Counted from the stretch's first letter, positions 7,223 to 15,578 are shown. The stretch is 53,228 bases of DNA from Betaproteobacteria bacterium (GCA_023266235.1 JAHFRL010000018.1:1-53228); one strand, 5' to 3'. Translations and numbers: made by a program. The notes: generated from the sequence alone by a model not told the origin.

Positions 7223-9181
7223 TCACACACTACCCGTGAACCCGATCAGCACCAGAATCAGCAGCGTCAAGCCGAAAGCGATCAGCGTGAGTCCCAGTAT
7301 TCTCGAGCCCAGGGTCATGGGTCGTGACGGAGCGTCCACCAGATACTTCGCAAGCTGTCCCGATTCGACCAGCCGGTTGTATTCCAGGGTGTGCTCCCGC
7401 CTGAACTCTTCCAGAGACACCGCACCGGTGAACATCACGATATCCGGCGGGGGATACTTGTCCGGCCTGAGATGGTTATTGAAGAAATGCACGGTAAACA
7501 GGAACACGGCCGCAAGGAATGCTTCTTCCCCGTGAATAATAGTCGCCACGTTAAATGCCCACCCGGGCAGAACCGAGGCGGTCACGCTCGGAAATGCCAG
7601 CATCATGCCGCTCCCGCCGATGATCGCCATGCCCCAGAACACCGCCCAGTAGTCGAACTTCTCCCAGTAGGTCCAGCGGTCAAAGACCGGTCGCGGGCCT
7701 TTGCCGAAGAACCACCTGAACATGGCGATCGCATCCTCGAGATCCTGCCACCAGGGCACCAGCGAGTTGGGGCCGATCCAGTTAAACGTTCTCCACCTCG
7801 GGCCCAGGTGGAAAGCGAGATAGACCATGTGCGCGAAAAAAATCCCCAGCATGATGGCCGCGCTGATTCGGTGCACGATGCCCGCCGCATGCGGGCTGCC
7901 GAACGCGTTCATGATGATTTTCGCCCACGACGTCTCGGCGTAAAACACCGCCATGCCGGTCAGGACCAGCATCATCACGCTCAGCGCAAATGCCAGGTGG
8001 GCAATCCGCCACAGAGGCCTGAAGCGCCGGTAATACGTGCCTTGGGCTCCCGGCAAATCCTCCGTCAGCACGTGCGGTCTGCTCTTGCCTTCCTTGCGAT
8101 CCTTGTATTCGCGATAAAACCACAGCGCCGAATGCGTCCAGAAAAACAGAAACACCCCCGCCAGCAGCGCGATCATGAATTTCGACGCGACCCACATGGC
8201 TGGATAACGACCGAAGTCGTGGGTATTACCGTGCGGATTGAACGTGATAAACCCCGCCGTCGCGTCCTTGTGACACTGTTGGCAGGTTTTGAGGCGGCTG
8301 TCCGGATGCACCGTCGACTTCGGATCAGCTACGCGCTGGATGGCATGACTGCCGTGACAGTCGAAACACTTGGCGGTATAAGCGTAGCCCAGAGTGTTCA
8401 CCTGCCCGTGATAGGTTCCCGTATAGGTTTTCAAATTCTCGGCATGACAGTTCCCGCAGTTCTTGGTAATGACGAGCCTGGTGGAAGCGATTTCCGGGTT
8501 CTCGATGTCATGGGTAGTGTGGCAATCCGAGCAGACGGCCGCCGCGGGATTGCGCTTCCACATGACTTCGTCGCCATGCACCGACGTCATGTACGCGTCG
8601 CGTTCCTTGCTATGGCACTTGCCGCAAACGTTCGGAATTGTCAGGCGCCACTCTGCGCGGCCGGCACTGCCTTTGGGATAGATGTAGTGGGCGTCGTGAC
8701 AGTTATAGCAGGTGGCGTTGGTGCGCGACTGGTCCTCGATGTTTGGCCGGGCATGAATCGATTTCATGTACTTGTCGATTTGCTGTACAACCACCCCCAA
8801 TCTGGCGAACTCCCGGGTTTTATTCTCCTTCTGGGCGGTTGCCCATAACTCCTCGTGGCACTGCACGCAACTGACCTTGTGCTGCCCGATTTTCTGGTGC
8901 GGAATTTCGGTAATATCCTTATGGCACTCGACGCAAAGCCGCTTGCCATGCACGCTCTTTTCAAATTTTTCCTTGGCCACGTGCAGCTGGCGCGGTTTCC
9001 CATCTGCGCCCGGCACCGCGAATCCTTCATTGCCGTGACAGCCCAAGCATACGGCGCTGTCAATCTTCGCGGCGGCTGGTTCGGCTTCCGCGGCTTGGGT
9101 TTGCGCCTCCCAGATAATCGGCGCTCCTGCAAGACAAATAACGCCCGCCACTATCAACGCCGCGAATCCCGGAAAACGCAT
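7223..9181 (-). CDS. Nonaheme cytochrome c fused to cytochrome b-type membrane domain
   Basis: 652 residues. After a signal segment (about 5-32) come nine CxxCH motifs between residues 45 and 304 (CLGCH, CVECH, CVQCH, CYNCH, CGKCH, CSDCH, CGNCH, CFDCH, CQQCH). A membrane domain of about six helices (from residue 333) follows, with histidines typical of the FdnI/HydC cytochrome b561 fold (THSALWFY, RIAHLAF, VHRISA, IHGEEA, VHFFNNH). The architecture, nine c-haems plus a b-type quinol-reactive domain in one chain, resembles CbcL of Geobacter, an inner-membrane menaquinol oxidase used in metal reduction; homology is not tested here. The ATG at 9181 has AAGGAAA upstream; the longer frame to 9346 runs through a terminator-like hairpin and is rejected. 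Confidence 0.85.
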   Translation of the reverse strand: MRFPGFAALIVAGVICLAGAPIIWEAQTQAAEAEPAAAKIDSAVCLGCHGNEGFAVPGADGKPRQLHVAKEKFEKSVHGKRLCVECHKDITEIPHQKIGQHKVSCVQCHEELWATAQKENKTREFARLGVVVQQIDKYMKSIHARPNIEDQSRTNATCYNCHDAHYIYPKGSAGRAEWRLTIPNVCGKCHSKERDAYMTSVHGDEVMWKRNPAAAVCSDCHTTHDIENPEIASTRLVITKNCGNCHAENLKTYTGTYHGQVNTLGYAYTAKCFDCHGSHAIQRVADPKSTVHPDSRLKTCQQCHKDATAGFITFNPHGNTHDFGRYPAMWVASKFMIALLAGVFLFFWTHSALWFYREYKDRKEGKSRPHVLTEDLPGAQGTYYRRFRPLWRIAHLAFALSVMMLVLTGMAVFYAETSWAKIIMNAFGSPHAAGIVHRISAAIMLGIFFAHMVYLAFHLGPRWRTFNWIGPNSLVPWWQDLEDAIAMFRWFFGKGPRPVFDRWTYWEKFDYWAVFWGMAIIGGSGMMLAFPSVTASVLPGWAFNVATIIHGEEAFLAAVFLFTVHFFNNHLRPDKYPPPDIVMFTGAVSLEEFRREHTLEYNRLVESGQLAKYLVDAPSRPMTLGSRILGLTLIAFGLTLLILVLIGFTGSV

Positions 9182-9314
9182 GGTCTTCAATTTCCTTGTT
9201 AAATAAACAGCACAATGTTCACGCGGCGCGAGAACGACCCGAATATTTGCACTTAAGTTTCGTTGTTTTGCTCCGGCGCGATAGTGCGCCCAAGTTGCCT
9301 GCCTGGCAACAAAT

Positions 9315-9340
9315 GCGGGACGGCGTTGCCGCCGTCCCGC
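9315..9340 (-). terminator. Strong hairpin, probable terminator
   Basis: GCGGGACGGC (9315-9324) pairs perfectly with GCCGTCCCGC (9331-9340) around a six-nt loop. Read on the minus strand it is followed by a moderately T-rich CATTTGTTG. It begins 18 nt after the stop of the 21-codon ORF at 9359-9424 and would insulate the downstream nonaheme cytochrome gene from upstream transcription. Confidence 0.5.
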
Positions 9341-9358
9341 CATCACGATGAAGTCCGT

Positions 9359-9424
9359 TTACTTCGCGAACCTGAGTTTCATTGCACCGACGTGGAAATG
9401 AACGGTCCCCGCCGGACCGTTCAT
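9359..9424 (-). other. Possible 21-residue ORF or gene remnant
   Basis: ATG at 9424 opens a 21-codon frame ending at 9359 (peptide end KLRFAK). An AAGGAGG ribosome-binding sequence lies 14 nt upstream, which is farther than usual. The first codons form half of an 11-bp inverted repeat (ATGAACGGTCC at 9398-9408, GGACCGTTCAT at 9414-9424). The unit is bracketed by two hairpins, so it may be a separate small transcript, a small protein gene, or the tail of a deleted gene. Confidence 0.25.
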
Positions 9425-9589
9425 GACTTATAAACAACCCTCCTTGAACTGGCTGTTTTACTCCAGGCGTGGCGCCGGGTCAGTGAACGCATCGCGTGTG
9501 CGGCGCCGGTCCTTACTTTCCTCAACGGTCGGGGGATTCCTGCGTTCCTCGCGCCTGGCGGCCTTCCGTCATGCGGTTTTCAACAACGG

Positions 9590-9618
9590 AAACGGGGCGC
9601 CTCTCAGACGCCCCGTTT
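9590..9618 (-). terminator. Rho-independent terminator of the cytochrome c'-like gene
   Basis: AAACGGGGCG (9590-9599) pairs perfectly with CGCCCCGTTT (9609-9618) around a nine-nt loop. It lies 35 nt past the stop codon of the minus-strand gene at 9654-10154. On the minus strand the stem ends in GTTTCCGTTGTTG, a weak U-rich tract. Confidence 0.65.
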
Positions 9619-9653
9619 GATACGTCCCCGGGCTTATGCTAATCCCCTGCGGA

Positions 9654-10154
9654 TCAAGGCGGAACGTCGCCCGGCTGGGATGCGACTTTGTAGTCGACGC
9701 CATTGTCAGCCGGCGCCTTCAATTTCACGACCTTGATAAAGCTGTAGCCCATCGCTTTGTGGCAGCCGTTGCAATCGTTGATCACGGCTGTATACGCGCC
9801 CTCGAACGCCTTCAGGTTCTTCGCTTGAATCGCCTTGTTGACGGGCGCAAATGCCCCCTCGTAAAAGCCTTGCCAAACCTTGTATTCGTTTGGTTTCGTC
9901 ACCTTGGCCGGATTCATCGCGCCATTCATGTACTTCGACATGTAGGCGGCGAGCGCCCAATTGCCGCCCTTGGCCGCGAAGTAAATATTCTGGAAGCGAT
10001 CACCGACCTCGCGCATCGGAATGGCGAATTTCGGCAGCGCACCCTTGATCTCATCGATCTGCTTCTGCGGGTCGGCATCGGCCGCCAAGACCGCGCCACT
10101 TCCCAGAGCGAAGAGGCAACCAGCTAGGAGCGCTTTCCCTGCCTTCGTCCACAT
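9654..10154 (-). CDS. Cytochrome c'-like periplasmic monohaem protein
   Basis: 166 residues. A signal peptide (about 1-24, ending AVLAAD) is followed by a helical region and a single CNGCH motif near the C-terminal third (context INDCNGCHKAMGYSF). A haem site late in a small, Lys-rich, all-helical protein is the pattern of the cytochrome c'/c556 class, although the usual c' length is about 130 residues. The ATG at 10154 follows GAGGTAAGGAT; the 20 residues before it in the frame are discarded. It has its own terminator (9590-9618) and a CRP/FNR-type palindrome about 95 nt upstream, so it appears to be a single-gene unit. Confidence 0.7.
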   Translation of the reverse strand: MWTKAGKALLAGCLFALGSGAVLAADADPQKQIDEIKGALPKFAIPMREVGDRFQNIYFAAKGGNWALAAYMSKYMNGAMNPAKVTKPNEYKVWQGFYEGAFAPVNKAIQAKNLKAFEGAYTAVINDCNGCHKAMGYSFIKVVKLKAPADNGVDYKVASQPGDVPP

Positions 10155-10241
10155 ATCCTTACCTCGTCCATGCTGTTCTGATGGGGGCCGCCCATCACGG
10201 CTACACCAAGTCAAAGACTACCCCATCGGGCCTGACGAACT

Positions 10242-10255
10242 TTGACCTAGGTCAA
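10242..10255. promoter_or_regulatory. CRP/FNR-family-like palindrome
   Basis: TTGACCTAGGTCAA is a perfect palindrome with the spacing of an FNR/DNR site (five-base arms, four-base centre) but TTGAC/GTCAA arms instead of TTGAT/ATCAA. Its centre is 94 nt upstream of the cytochrome c'-like ATG (minus strand). A start of transcription near 10207 would place it at about -41.5. A DNR/NNR-type or FNR-type regulator is inferred. Confidence 0.5.
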
Positions 10256-10307
10256 CTATCCCTGATTTGACGAACGCGCACACCGTCGATCAGACTATCC
10301 GGCGCCG

Positions 10308-10335
10308 AAAAAGAAAAAGTCCGGAAAAATCCGGG
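10308..10335 (-). terminator. Terminator of the formate dehydrogenase operon
   Basis: On the minus strand CCGGA-TTTT-TCCGG is followed by ACTTTTTCTTTTT, a clear Rho-independent terminator, about 30 nt after the stop of the Ala/Lys-rich protein gene at 10362-10661. It marks the 3' end of the formate dehydrogenase transcription unit. Confidence 0.75.
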
Positions 10336-10361
10336 CTTATCGCGTCACCGGTCTCCACCGG

Positions 10362-10661
10362 CTATTTTTTCTTCGCCGGTGCCGCCGCTGCTGGGGCAGC
10401 GGGAGCTGCCGCTGCAATCGGCGTCGATTTGACGGCAACGCCTTTGGCTTTCTGCTGCTGGATGTAGCGGCTGGTGACACGGTCCTGCGCCTTGGCGAGT
10501 TGCTCGCCCTCTTTCTTGGCGGCATCGGCAGCTTTGGCCTTGGCTTCGTCGGCTTTCGCCTTCTGCTCGTCGGTCATCGGTGGCACCGGCAGCTTCGCGT
10601 AGACCGCCCCGGTGGTCAGCAGACATAGCGCCGCGATTACGAGTGCTTTCCTGGATTTCAT
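10362..10661 (-). CDS. Small exported Ala/Lys-rich protein of the FDH operon
   Basis: 99 residues. A signal peptide (1-22, ending AVYA) is followed by a short, highly charged helical segment rich in Lys, Ala, Asp and Glu (about 28-70, coiled-coil-like). A low-complexity Ala/Pro tail ends in KKK. No known domain is recognised. It is the last gene of the formate dehydrogenase operon, 21 nt after the cytochrome b subunit gene and just before the terminator, which points to an accessory role in the periplasm (assembly or stability of the enzyme). That role is inferred from position only. Confidence 0.6.
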   Translation of the reverse strand: MKSRKALVIAALCLLTTGAVYAKLPVPPMTDEQKAKADEAKAKAADAAKKEGEQLAKAQDRVTSRYIQQQKAKGVAVKSTPIAAAAPAAPAAAAPAKKK

Positions 10662-10682
10662 GGTCTCTCCCGCAGTTCTGGA

Positions 10683-11744
10683 TCAAGCCTTGGTCGCCTG
10701 CGCCACTTGCGTCTTGATCGCGGCCGGCACGTCGTCGGCGAAGCGCTGGCGCGCCTTGCCGGCTTTCACTTCCTCATACCAGGTCTGGTGATGCTCTTTG
10801 GCCCAGGTTTCGTCCACGTATCCGGTGCGCATCGCTTCATATGCCCCATCGGCGCCAAGCGTGCCGATGTATATGTGGCTCAGCGCTACCGCAATAAACA
10901 GCATCGCGGAAATCGCATGCACCACGTTGGCCAGCTGCATGACGGATCGCGTCTGCTCGAAATTGGGAAAATCGAGCAGCAGTCCGGAAGCGCCGGATAC
11001 GAGCCCCAGCAAGGTCACGCCGAACCAGAACCAGATTTTTTCACCGGCATTGAAGCGTCCCGACGGCACATGCTCGCCGCTGAGCATTCCGCCCGCCTTC
11101 GTGAGCCAGACGAAGTCCGCGACGCGCCACACGTTGTCCTTCACGTAAGTGACGAACATCACCAGCGTGCAAAAGATGAATAGCGGCCCGATAAAATTGT
11201 GCAGGTTCTTGCCGATGATCGCGAGCCACGAAAACAAAGTGTAACCGAACATCGGCAGCAGCACATACTTGCCAAACATGAGGATGAGGCCGCTTACCGC
11301 CAGAATCACGAAGCTGATGGCCGCAGACCAGTGCACCAACCGCTCCCAATCGCTGAAACGCTCAATGAGCCTGCCCGTGGGATTTTCGTGCACGCGCAGC
11401 GGACCCTTCCATCTAAAATAGCCAAAAATCAGCAGCAGCATTGCGATCAACAGCAATCCGCCGTACAGGGGCAGCGGGCCATTATGGATCTGGCGCCAGG
11501 TTTCACCGGCAGGCTGGACCAGGATGTTGGTTTCAATCCCGCGCACCTGCGTGGTTTGAAAAGCGTTCTCTCCCTTGCGCACGTCGCGCCATACCGGCGC
11601 GTTGTTGCCGGGCTGCGTGGTTTGGCGCTGCGCCTGCTCCCTGGCCCCGCCCGCGTCCGCGGCATGCGCAAACGGCGCGAGCAGCAGCGCGAGCAGCATC
11701 GCCATCAGCGGCAATATGCGTTGACATGCGAACGACCTGGTCAT
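10683..11744 (-). CDS. fdhC: Formate dehydrogenase gamma subunit, cytochrome b556
   Basis: 353 residues. A cleavable signal (1-28) and a periplasmic N-terminal extension (to about 90) precede about five membrane helices. Histidines H138 (ERLVHW), H182 (KNLHNF), H276 (NVVHAI) and H290 (LSHIYIG) match the four b-haem ligands of FdnI in order and in the 14-residue spacing of the last pair. The protein anchors the catalytic and iron-sulfur subunits in the inner membrane and passes electrons from formate to quinone. FdnI of E. coli has 217 residues; the N-terminal extension is usual for the FDH3-type enzymes. It lies 11 nt after the small lipoprotein gene in the operon. Confidence 0.93.
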   Translation of the reverse strand: MTRSFACQRILPLMAMLLALLLAPFAHAADAGGAREQAQRQTTQPGNNAPVWRDVRKGENAFQTTQVRGIETNILVQPAGETWRQIHNGPLPLYGGLLLIAMLLLIFGYFRWKGPLRVHENPTGRLIERFSDWERLVHWSAAISFVILAVSGLILMFGKYVLLPMFGYTLFSWLAIIGKNLHNFIGPLFIFCTLVMFVTYVKDNVWRVADFVWLTKAGGMLSGEHVPSGRFNAGEKIWFWFGVTLLGLVSGASGLLLDFPNFEQTRSVMQLANVVHAISAMLFIAVALSHIYIGTLGADGAYEAMRTGYVDETWAKEHHQTWYEEVKAGKARQRFADDVPAAIKTQVAQATKA

Positions 11745-11755
11745 GAGTCAACCCC

Positions 11756-11989
11756 CTATTTAGCGCTCGCGACGGCGCGTGAATACTCGTCCTGCCCCTG
11801 GTTGCGTGCCTTGACCGCTTTTTCCCACTCGACCTGATTACCCTTGAACTGGTCGTTGTCCCACGGCTTGCTGTCGGGCTTGCCCTGATATTGGCCTTGC
11901 TTGTAGACCATGGGCTTGTCGCCGCATGCAGCCAGCGTCAGCGCCAGCGCGCTGGCGGCGACCGCCAGCGCTAATTTGCGGACGGTCAT
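11756..11989 (-). CDS. Small lipoprotein of the FDH operon
   Basis: 77 residues. The lipoprotein signal ends LTLAAC (lipidated Cys at about residue 22). A short polar mature part follows with several Lys/Asp/Gln and a KPWDNDQFKGNQ segment. The start ATG overlaps the stop of the beta subunit gene by 4 nt. Small lipoproteins in this position are common in betaproteobacterial formate dehydrogenase operons, but I know of no function. Inference: a structural or maturation partner of the membrane-bound enzyme. Confidence 0.7.
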   Translation of the reverse strand: MTVRKLALAVAASALALTLAACGDKPMVYKQGQYQGKPDSKPWDNDQFKGNQVEWEKAVKARNQGQDEYSRAVASAK

Positions 11990-12609
11990 GACTTGCCTCC
12001 CTTGCTTTGCGCCGGCCGTTCATCGGGCTTGCCGTAGGCCGTGCCCCAGCCCCAGATCTCGGAGCCTTTGCCGCGCTTCAGCACGCGGTTGCGGTAGATG
12101 TCGGAAATCACGTCGGCATCGCCCCCGAGCAGCGCCTTGGTCGAGCACATCTCGGCGCACGCCGGCAGCTTGCCTTCCGCGAGCCGGTTGCGGCCGTATT
12201 TCCTGAACTCGGCTTCCGAGTTGTCGGCCTCCGGACCGCCGGCGCAGAACGTGCACTTGTCCATCTTGCCGCGCAAACCGAATGCGCCGTCCTGCGGGAA
12301 TTGCGGCGCGCCGAACGGGCACGCGTAAAAGCAATAGCCGCAGCCGATGCACAGATCCTTGTCGTGCAGCACCACGCCTTCCGAGGTCTTGTAGAAACAG
12401 TCGACCGGGCACACCGCCATGCACGGCGCGTCCGAACAGTGCATGCAGGCGACCGAGATCGATTTTTCACCCGGCACGCCGTCGTTCAGCGTCACCACGC
12501 GGCGGCGGTTCACGCCCCACGGGACCTCGTGCTCGTTCTTGCAGGCGGTCACGCAACCATTGCACTCGATGCAGCGCTCGGCATCACACAGAAATTTCAT
12601 TCTTGCCAT
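11986..12609 (-). CDS. fdhB: Formate dehydrogenase iron-sulfur (beta) subunit, FDH3 type
   Basis: 207 residues with cysteine motifs for four [4Fe-4S] clusters: CIECNGCVTAC near the N-terminus, CMHCSDAPCMAVCP, CIGCGYCFYACP, and CTFC paired with CAEMC. It carries electrons from the molybdenum site of the alpha subunit to the cytochrome b subunit. Unlike E. coli FdnH it has no C-terminal membrane anchor; it is the shorter FDH3-type subunit. The gene is 29 nt downstream of fdhA and overlaps the lipoprotein gene by 4 nt. Confidence 0.93.
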   Translation of the reverse strand: MARMKFLCDAERCIECNGCVTACKNEHEVPWGVNRRRVVTLNDGVPGEKSISVACMHCSDAPCMAVCPVDCFYKTSEGVVLHDKDLCIGCGYCFYACPFGAPQFPQDGAFGLRGKMDKCTFCAGGPEADNSEAEFRKYGRNRLAEGKLPACAEMCSTKALLGGDADVISDIYRNRVLKRGKGSEIWGWGTAYGKPDERPAQSKGGKS

Positions 12610-12638
12610 GGCTATACTCCTCAGCTCTCGTTATCTCG

Positions 12639-15560
12639 TCATGCCGCTTTGCTGACCTGGCACAGCGTGGTCTTCGTTTCCTGCATCATGGTCACGATGT
12701 CGTAGCCGTAAGTCGTCGCGGTGTTGACCGCCTCGCCGCGCACTATCGGCGCCGCGCCCTCCGGGTATTTGTCGAGCAGGTCGCGGCCTTCGAACCATCC
12801 CGCGAAATGAAACGGCAAAAACACGGTTCCCGGGGCGACCCTTTCGGTGACCTGGGTCTTGACCTTCAGGCGCGCCTTGGTCGGCGTTTCGACCCACACG
12901 TATTCGTCGTTCTTGAGCCCGCGATCGTTGGCGTCCTTCGGGTTGATTTCGGCGAACATCTCCTGCTGCAGTTCCGCGAGCCACGGGTTGGAGCGCGTTT
13001 CGTCGCCGCCGCCCTCGTATTCCACCAGCCGGCCGCTGGTCATGATCAGCGGATATTGCTTGGAGATGTCCTTGTTCGCCTGCTGCACCGTCTTGAACAG
13101 CACCGGCATGCGCCAGCGGTTTTTCTGATCGTCGTGGGTCGGATACTTGTCGATGAGATCCGGCCGCGGGCTGAAGAGAGGCTCGCGGTGCAACGGCACT
13201 CCATCCGGGAAGTTCCACACCACGGCGCGCGCTTTGGCGTTGCCGAACGGATGGCAGCCGTGGTTCTTCATCACGATGCGCTGGATGCCCCCGGAAAGGT
13301 CAGTCTTCCAGTTCTTGCCTTCGGCCGCTTTCTTCTCGGCGTCGGTGAGCTCGTCCCACCAACCGAGTTTCTTCAGCAGTACGTGGTCGAATTCCGGATA
13401 GCCGGTGGTGAGATCGGCGCCCTCGGAATGCGAACCGTCTTCCGCCAACAGGTTCACACCGTCGCGTTCGACACCGAAATTAGCGCGGAAATTGCCGCCG
13501 CCATCCATCACGTGTCGCGACGTTTGATACAGATTCGGCGAGCCCGGGTGCTTCAATGCGGCGGTGCCGTAGCATGGCCACGGCAGGCCATAGTAGTCGC
13601 CGTCGAGCACATAGCCGGTTTTGGCGTCCTTGCCGCCCTTGGCGCGCAGCGTCTTGACATCGAACACGTGCATGTTGCGCATATGCGCCTGCAGCCGCTC
13701 CGGCGACTGGCCGGTATAGCCGATGGTCCAGGTACCGCGGTTGATTTCGCGCAGCCCGTCTTCCATGTCCGGCTCGTCCATGCCGCCTTTGCCCTTGACC
13801 AGCTTGATCTTGGCCACCAACTCCTTGCCGAAACCGAGCTTCTGCGCGAGTTGGTACATGATCATGTGGTCGGTGCGCGACTCGAACATCGGATCGATCA
13901 CTTTTTCGCGCCACTGGAGCGATCGATTGGACGCGGTCACCGAGCCCGAACACTCGAGTTGCGTTGCCGCCGGCAGCAGGTAAGCGCCGTCTTTTCGCGC
14001 CAACGCCATCATCGCCGCGGTTGCGGACGGATACGGGTCGATCACGACCAGTAAATCGAGTTTTTTCATCGCCTCGAGCATTTCCTTGCCGCGGGTCTGG
14101 CTGTTCGGCGCGTGGCCCCAGTAGACCACCGCGCGCAGGTTCGAGTCCTGGTCGAGATTTTCGTTTTTCTCGAGCACGGCATCGATCCAGCGCGACACCG
14201 TGATGCCCGGTTTCTCCATCATTGCCTGGGACGCAAACTGCTTCTTGACCCACTCGTAGTCGACGCCCCACACCGCGCACCAGTGTTTCCATGAGCCAGT
14301 AAATATCCCGTAGTAACCAGGCAGCGAGTCGGGGTTGGGACCGACGTCGGTCGCGCCCTGCACGTTGTCATGGCCGCGGTAGATGTTGGTGCCGCCGCCC
14401 GACACGCCGACGTTGCCGAGTGCAAGCTGGAGGATGCAGGACGCGCGTACGATCGCATTGCCGTTGGTGTGCTGGGTCTGCCCCATCGCCCACACGATGG
14501 TGCTCGGACGGTTCTTGGCCATCGTCTCGGCAACGTCGAGCACTTCCGCTTCTTTCATGCCGGTGACTTCCTCGACCTTGTCCGGCGTCCACTTCGCGGC
14601 CTCTTCTCTGACCTTGTCCATGCCGTAGACGCGCGCCTTGATGTACTCCTTGTCCTCCCAGCCGTTCTTGAAGATGTGGTGCAGCATGCCCATCAGAAAG
14701 GCGACGTCGGTACCGGAGCGGATACGGTAGTACTTGTCGGCCTTGGCCGCAGTGCGCGTGAAGCGCGGATCGACACAGATCACCTTGGCGCCGTTTTCCT
14801 TGGCGTGCAGCGTGTGCAGCATTGACACCGGGTGCGCTTCGGCAGCGTTGCTGCCGAAGAACAGAATGCACTTCGAATTCTGCTCGTCGTTGTACGAGTT
14901 GGTCATCGCGCCGTAGCCCCAGGTATTCGCCACACCGGCCACCGTCGTCGAGTGGCAGATACGCGCCTGGTGGTCCATGTTGTTGGTGCCGAAGAACGAC
15001 ACGAACTTGCGCAGGAGAGCCGCCTGCTCGTTGTTGTGCTTGCTGGAGCCGATCCAGAATGTCGCGTCGGGGCCCGACTCCTTCTTGATTGCGAGCAGCT
15101 TGTCGCTGACTTCCTTCAGCGCGTCGTCCCAGCTGATGCGCTTCCATTTGCCGTCGACGAGTTTCATCGGATACTTGAGGCGATGCTCGCCGTGGCCGTG
15201 CTCCCGAATAGAGGCGCCTTTCGCGCAGTGCGCGCCCAGGTTGAGCGGCGAATCGAACACCGGTTCTTGCCGGATCCAGACGCCGTTCTTGACCACGGCG
15301 TCGATTGCGCAACCGACCGAGCAGTGCGTGCAGACGGTGCGCCTGACCTGGATCTGGCCGTCGCCTTTGGCGTCGGCGGCGTGCGCCTTGCCCATCATCG
15401 AGAACGGCAACTGGCTCACCGCGGCGCCCGCCCCGACTGCGAGGCCGGAGCGCTTGAGGAACGCGCGGCGGTCTATCGTATTGCCGAGATAAGCGGAGAC
15501 ATTGCGGCTCAGACGGCCGCTGCTGGCGGTAGCGCTGCTGGCTTTTCTGGTCAGTAACAT
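12639..15560 (-). CDS. fdhA: Formate dehydrogenase catalytic subunit, Mo/W-bis-PGD, Cys type
   Basis: 973 residues. The Tat signal RRAFLKRSG (31-39) indicates export to the periplasm with the cofactor inserted. C77, C80, C84 and C112 bind the proximal [4Fe-4S] cluster. The metal-binding residue is C202, followed by the conserved His203, in DHQARICHSTTVAG; selenoprotein relatives carry selenocysteine here. The molybdopterin-oxidoreductase and C-terminal dinucleotide-binding domains are complete. It oxidises formate to CO2. fdhD and mobA, needed for cofactor sulfuration and bis-PGD formation, lie in the divergent operon. The Cys form is notable because this genome reads UGA as selenocysteine in selD. 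Confidence 0.95.
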   Translation of the reverse strand: MLLTRKASSATASSGRLSRNVSAYLGNTIDRRAFLKRSGLAVGAGAAVSQLPFSMMGKAHAADAKGDGQIQVRRTVCTHCSVGCAIDAVVKNGVWIRQEPVFDSPLNLGAHCAKGASIREHGHGEHRLKYPMKLVDGKWKRISWDDALKEVSDKLLAIKKESGPDATFWIGSSKHNNEQAALLRKFVSFFGTNNMDHQARICHSTTVAGVANTWGYGAMTNSYNDEQNSKCILFFGSNAAEAHPVSMLHTLHAKENGAKVICVDPRFTRTAAKADKYYRIRSGTDVAFLMGMLHHIFKNGWEDKEYIKARVYGMDKVREEAAKWTPDKVEEVTGMKEAEVLDVAETMAKNRPSTIVWAMGQTQHTNGNAIVRASCILQLALGNVGVSGGGTNIYRGHDNVQGATDVGPNPDSLPGYYGIFTGSWKHWCAVWGVDYEWVKKQFASQAMMEKPGITVSRWIDAVLEKNENLDQDSNLRAVVYWGHAPNSQTRGKEMLEAMKKLDLLVVIDPYPSATAAMMALARKDGAYLLPAATQLECSGSVTASNRSLQWREKVIDPMFESRTDHMIMYQLAQKLGFGKELVAKIKLVKGKGGMDEPDMEDGLREINRGTWTIGYTGQSPERLQAHMRNMHVFDVKTLRAKGGKDAKTGYVLDGDYYGLPWPCYGTAALKHPGSPNLYQTSRHVMDGGGNFRANFGVERDGVNLLAEDGSHSEGADLTTGYPEFDHVLLKKLGWWDELTDAEKKAAEGKNWKTDLSGGIQRIVMKNHGCHPFGNAKARAVVWNFPDGVPLHREPLFSPRPDLIDKYPTHDDQKNRWRMPVLFKTVQQANKDISKQYPLIMTSGRLVEYEGGGDETRSNPWLAELQQEMFAEINPKDANDRGLKNDEYVWVETPTKARLKVKTQVTERVAPGTVFLPFHFAGWFEGRDLLDKYPEGAAPIVRGEAVNTATTYGYDIVTMMQETKTTLCQVSKAA

Positions 15561-15578
15561 ATCGGCGTCTCCTGCGAA

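Larger units (their letters stand above)
9182..9653. other. Intergenic region, about 470 nt, with hairpins and a tiny ORF
   Basis: No conventional gene is seen. On the minus strand, in order, are the terminator of the cytochrome c'-like gene (9590-9618), about 165 nt of unassigned sequence, a 21-codon ORF (9359-9424) overlapping an 11-bp inverted repeat (9398-9424), a strong 10-bp hairpin (9315-9340), and the leader of the nonaheme cytochrome gene. That leader contains a further small inverted repeat, GTTGCC-N5-GGCAAC, at 9294-9310. Confidence 0.6.

Noticed and set aside
9219-9437. 72-codon ORF upstream of the nonaheme cytochrome
   Set aside because: It starts at TTG directly touching the SD-like sequence and reads through two inverted repeats; composition is not protein-like.
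12282-14054. 590-codon plus-strand ORF opposite fdhA
   Set aside because: It is antisense to the well-supported formate dehydrogenase genes; its translation has the Arg/His/Val-rich composition of a GC-rich shadow frame and no recognisable motif.
12639-15560. Selenocysteine in formate dehydrogenase
   Set aside because: The active-site codon before the conserved His is TGC (Cys202), not TGA, and the reading frame is uninterrupted.
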